Positions 6,372-8,591 of a stretch of 8,591 nt of DNA are shown piece by piece. Location: assembly GCA_902783915.1 (NCBI GenBank), contig CACZSX010000036.1, forward strand, positions 1 to 8,591. Direction: 5' to 3'. Source of the DNA: an uncultured Erysipelotrichaceae bacterium. Its GTDB lineage: Bacteria; Bacillota_I; Bacilli_A; RF39; UBA660. A model generated the notes under the pieces. That model saw only the letters and a list, made by a program, of their open reading frames with translations. It searched no databases and was not told the DNA's origin. A program made the translations under genes and the position numbers. The stretch's first letter is position 1. The number at the start of each line of letters is the position of its first letter.

Positions 6372-7193
6372 TTACTCCTTATTTCTTTTACTATGAAACA
6401 TATATTGTATTACTAAACCACTATATTCTTTATAATTATTTCTAGTAAATTCTTCTATTTTATTAATATCTTTTAATCCATATGCATCATACATATATTT
6501 TTTAACCCAAGTATCTATTGGAAACACATCAAATTTATGATATCCAAATAAAAGTATACAAGATGCTATTTTTAAACCTATACCTTTAAAACTCATTAAA
6601 TAATCTAAGGCTTCTTTAGTATTCATATTATTAATGTTATTAATATCATTTAGTGTGATTTTTTGTATAAAGTTATATATATTTTCACTTCTAAAACCTA
6701 ATTTAAAACTTTTTAAATCATTAATAGTTAAATTTTTTAATTCTTCTAATGTTGGAAATAGATAATACTCATTACCTTCAAATATTATCTTTTTACCACA
6801 ATACTTGCTCATTAAATTAACACTGTTTTGAATATTTCTAACATTATTATTAGCGCTTATCATATATGAAATAATAGTTTCTAACTTTGGTGAATTAATT
6901 ATTTTAAATCCAATACAATTATCTATCATATCTTTTAATGTATCATCATTAGATATAAGTATATTATTTATATTATCATAGTCTATATTTAATCCAAAAT
7001 AATTAGTTACTACTTCTTTTAAATTATCTTCATTAGATGATGTTACATAAAAGTATTTGTTATCTTCAATTATCTTCATTATTCTATCTTCTAATATTAT
7101 AATATAACTGTTATTTTCTACTTTAAATCTAAATATTTGTCCACAAGTAATGGTATCATATAGTTTTATATTATTTTTATTAAATTTTACCAT
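6372..7193 (-). CDS. ogg: 8-oxoguanine DNA glycosylase/AP lyase, OGG1-like (HhH-GPD superfamily)
   Basis: 273 residues. The enzyme excises 8-oxoguanine from oxidised DNA and nicks the abasic site. The N-terminal part begins like bacterial OGG1 homologues: LYDTITCGQIFRF (11-23), then YFGLNIDYDNI (65-75). The helix-hairpin-helix is LMSFKGIGLKIASCILLFG (199-217), with the Schiff-base lysine at Lys208. The catalytic aspartate is Asp227 in FPIDTWVKKYM. Cys212 corresponds to Cys253 of human OGG1, in the damaged-base pocket; the residue before it is Ser rather than the human Asp. There is no iron-sulphur cluster motif at the C-terminus, which separates it from MutY/Nth and fits the clostridial Ogg group. 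It overlaps the hydrolase gene by 7 bases and has no close ribosome binding site (AAAGGA is about 17 bases away), so translation probably depends on coupling. Confidence 0.92.
   Translation of the reverse strand: MVKFNKNNIKLYDTITCGQIFRFKVENNSYIIILEDRIMKIIEDNKYFYVTSSNEDNLKEVVTNYFGLNIDYDNINNILISNDDTLKDMIDNCIGFKIINSPKLETIISYMISANNNVRNIQNSVNLMSKYCGKKIIFEGNEYYLFPTLEELKNLTINDLKSFKLGFRSENIYNFIQKITLNDINNINNMNTKEALDYLMSFKGIGLKIASCILLFGYHKFDVFPIDTWVKKYMYDAYGLKDINKIEEFTRNNYKEYSGLVIQYMFHSKRNKE
6375..6380 (-). promoter_or_regulatory. Ribosome binding site of the 59-residue membrane protein gene
   Basis: AAGGAG on the minus strand, 5 bases before ATG 6369. The six bases are also the last two sense codons of ogg, immediately followed by its TAA stop. 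This site is the main support for calling the small gene. Confidence 0.75.
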
Positions 7194-7879
7194 ATAAATG
7201 TTTTAAAGAAGTCCTTTATCTTTTTATTTATTTTATCTATCTCTTCACTTCTAAATATATCATGTGTAGTATTTTTTAATATTACTATCTCTTTTTTCTT
7301 GCTTAATACACTATTATATACATATTCACTACTTGTATTTGGTACTACATCATCATTTGTACCATGAAATAATAATACTGGGCATTTAATTTTAGATGGT
7401 AAATCTTGAGATTCATCTACCAGGGTCATAAATTCTTTAACAACCGATATTGGAAATAATAATGCTCTTGGAAGTAATACTTCTTTACCATAATCTTTAA
7501 ATAATTTAGGAGTATTTCTTAGTGCATGAAATAATTTAAATTCATCACCACCAAATGTCATATATTTAAAAGCAGGAGCTGCAAGTACCAACTTTTTAAC
7601 CTCTTTATGCTTAGATGCTAAATAGCATGCAAGAACACCACCCATACTATGTCCTATTAAATATATTCTTTTATAACCATTTCTAATTAATAATTCAATA
7701 TGTTCATCACAGCTTTTTTTCCATTCTTCTCTTGTAACATGTTGAAACATCTTTTTATCATGACCTGGTAATGTAAATTGAAATACATGATAACCTTTTA
7801 ATTCTAAATATGTTGCTATAGATTCCTCATCATAACACCCACCTGCAAATCCATGAATTATAAGTACTGCTTTTTTCAT
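7187..7879 (-). CDS. Alpha/beta hydrolase, carboxylesterase / monoacylglycerol-lipase-like
   Basis: 230 residues, typical for compact esterases such as Geobacillus Est30. It should hydrolyse carboxyl esters or monoacylglycerols in the cytoplasm; the natural substrate is unknown. The fold starts directly with the first strand, MKKAVLIIHGFAGG, whose HGF (9-11) forms the oxyanion hole. The nucleophile elbow is GHSMGG with Ser78. The acid is Asp176 in LLFHGTNDDVVP, and the base is His206 in KNTTHDIF, so the triad is complete. A small cap covers about residues 105-160. There is no signal peptide. A strong AGGAGG lies 4 bases before the ATG, fused to the TAG stop of the TVP38-family gene. Its final codons overlap the ogg start. 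Context with a DNA repair gene and a membrane gene does not reveal its role. Confidence 0.9.
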   Translation of the reverse strand: MKKAVLIIHGFAGGCYDEESIATYLELKGYHVFQFTLPGHDKKMFQHVTREEWKKSCDEHIELLIRNGYKRIYLIGHSMGGVLACYLASKHKEVKKLVLAAPAFKYMTFGGDEFKLFHALRNTPKLFKDYGKEVLLPRALLFPISVVKEFMTLVDESQDLPSKIKCPVLLFHGTNDDVVPNTSSEYVYNSVLSKKKEIVILKNTTHDIFRSEEIDKINKKIKDFFKTFIW

Positions 7880-7883
7880 ATAT

Positions 7884-7889
7884 CCTCCT
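7884..7889 (-). promoter_or_regulatory. Perfect AGGAGG ribosome binding site of the hydrolase gene
   Basis: AGGAGG with a 4-base spacer to ATG 7879. The first two bases (AG) are the end of the preceding gene's TAG stop. This is the strongest such site in the window, so the hydrolase may be the best-translated gene of the block. Confidence 0.8.
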
Positions 7890-8460
7890 AATTTATATTA
7901 AATTTTTTACTTGCAATTTTACTAATTATATATGTTATTAATACTAATATTACTACTTTTATAATTGATATTGGATTCTTCAAGGATTCAATTAAATTTG
8001 TACCTACTAATCCCCAAAATAATACTAGTGATATTTTGCCTAATATTATAGCAGGTAAAAATTTTTTAATACTTAATTTAGATATACCTGCACCAATATT
8101 TACTAAAAATGCTGGTGTAAATGGTATTGATATTATAATTACCAAATCGCTAAATTTAATATTATCTATTAATGAAATAAATTTATTGGCAAAATTGTTT
8201 TTTCTTACATATTTATCTACTAAACCTTTAAATACTGTTTGAAATAAATAAAATGATATTACACAACCTATTATTGTAAATATCCATGACAGAAAAAAGC
8301 CTATCAATACACCATAATTAACAAATAAGATTGTTACAAATAATCCAAGTGGTAATGGAGGTATAATTGATTCAACTACTATAAGTAAACAATCAAGTAA
8401 TATGCCCAATTCACTAGCACTACCAATTAGATTCATAATTAAATTATATATGTTTTCCAT
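7888..8460 (-). CDS. TVP38/TMEM64-family membrane protein (VTT/DedA-like domain)
   Basis: 190 residues from ATG 8460; an in-frame GTG at 8469 would add three residues but has no better ribosome binding site, so the ATG is preferred. The VTT domain shows VVESIIPPLPLGLF (28-41), like the re-entrant loop of DedA proteins, and the signature PFTPAFLVNIGAGISKLSIKKFL (113-135), which is characteristic of the TVP38/TMEM64 branch. Hydrophobic segments lie around residues 20-35, 40-75, 104-124, 136-153 and 164-183. Members are integral cytoplasmic-membrane proteins; relatives have been linked to lipid scrambling (VMP1/TMEM41B, DedA/UptA for undecaprenyl phosphate), but no function is settled for this branch. 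It begins 47 bases after a probable Crp/Fnr-type gene and starts the tightly packed series of genes. Confidence 0.9.
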   Translation of the reverse strand: MENIYNLIMNLIGSASELGILLDCLLIVVESIIPPLPLGLFVTILFVNYGVLIGFFLSWIFTIIGCVISFYLFQTVFKGLVDKYVRKNNFANKFISLIDNIKFSDLVIIISIPFTPAFLVNIGAGISKLSIKKFLPAIILGKISLVLFWGLVGTNLIESLKNPISIIKVVILVLITYIISKIASKKFNIN

Positions 8461-8467
8461 TGCTATC

Positions 8468-8508
8468 ACACTATAATTTTATCACTTAATTTAAATTTTT
8501 AATAGTGT
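8468..8508. repeat. Seven-base inverted repeat in the gap upstream of the TVP38-family gene
   Basis: ACACTAT (8468-8474) and ATAGTGT (8502-8508) are exact inverted copies, 27 bases apart. The outer arm touches the stop codon of the regulator gene and the inner arm lies 7 bases before ATG 8460. The loop is too long and AT-rich for a rho-independent terminator and there is no T tract after it. It could be a pair of operator half-sites, or chance. Confidence 0.25.
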
Positions 8509-8591
8509 TATTTATATAATATAATTATTCTTCTTCCTTTTACATCTATAAATCCTTCATCTTTTAAATTTTTAAGTTCTCTACTCATTGC
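8508..8591 (-). CDS. Crp/Fnr-family transcriptional regulator, C-terminal fragment
   Basis: Only the last 27 residues and the TAA stop are present; the rest lies beyond the window. They read AMSRELKNLKDEGFIDVKG and then RRIIILYK. The order serine-Arg-Glu-Leu-x2-Leu-x2-Glu-Gly-Phe/Leu-Ile, followed by GRRI and a short hydrophobic strand, matches the recognition helix and wing of Crp/Fnr winged-helix domains (typically SRELxxLExEGLI...GRRIxILD). Such proteins sense cAMP, redox state, CO or other signals through an N-terminal domain that is not visible here. The family call rests on this short motif; another winged-helix family (for example GntR- or MarR-like) is possible but fits less well. Confidence 0.65.
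   Translation of the reverse strand, partial: AMSRELKNLKDEGFIDVKGRRIIILYK

Noticed and set aside
8468..8508. Rho-independent terminator after the Crp/Fnr-type gene
   Set aside because: Seven-base arms with a 27-base loop, no GC-rich stem and no following T tract.
1..8591. Mobile element, prophage or CRISPR content
   Set aside because: No transposase, integrase, tail or capsid motifs, no terminal repeats and no regularly spaced direct repeats were seen; base and codon use look uniform along the window.

Overview
This is an AT-rich window (I estimate about a quarter G+C by eye) with strong A/T-ending codon bias and Asn/Ile/Lys-rich proteins. TGA is used as a stop (gerAA and the helical-repeat gene), so this is the standard bacterial code and not the Mycoplasma code. 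A complete spore-germinant receptor operon, AGGAGG-type ribosome binding sites, a clostridial-style Ogg glycosylase and a Crp/Fnr-type regulator point to a low-GC Bacillota, possibly a gut Clostridia or RF39/Erysipelotrichia-like Bacilli lineage. That placement is an inference; no 16S or other marker gene is present.

Left block (1-1294, minus strand): a 23S rRNA uracil-C5 methyltransferase of the RlmD/RlmCD type is followed after 3 bases by a Cof-type HAD phosphatase that runs off the window. Both are probably read from an extended -10 promoter at about 1314-1322.

Central block (1353-4892, plus strand): a tricistronic gerA-type operon in the order A-C-B, with ATGA and 14-base overlaps. It encodes the membrane subunit GerAA, the lipoprotein GerAC and the permease GerAB. 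Together these would form a nutrient-sensing germinant receptor in the inner membrane of the spore.

Right block (4889-8591, minus strand): a tightly packed probable operon. In transcription order it holds the C-terminal end of a probable Crp/Fnr-family regulator, a TVP38/TMEM64 (VTT/DedA-like) membrane protein, an alpha/beta hydrolase, an Ogg-type 8-oxoguanine glycosylase, a 59-residue two-segment membrane protein, a helical-repeat protein of unknown function, and a zinc-ribbon protein of unknown function. From the TVP38 gene onward the genes overlap, or the upstream stop codon is fused to the next gene's ribosome binding site. The block ends tail-to-tail with gerAB at one bidirectional hairpin terminator whose loop holds both stop codons.

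The most novel-looking content is the translationally coupled helical-repeat/zinc-ribbon pair, with the small membrane protein just upstream. No RNA genes, insertion sequences, CRISPR arrays or phage genes were seen, and no gene-free stretch exceeds about 60 bases.
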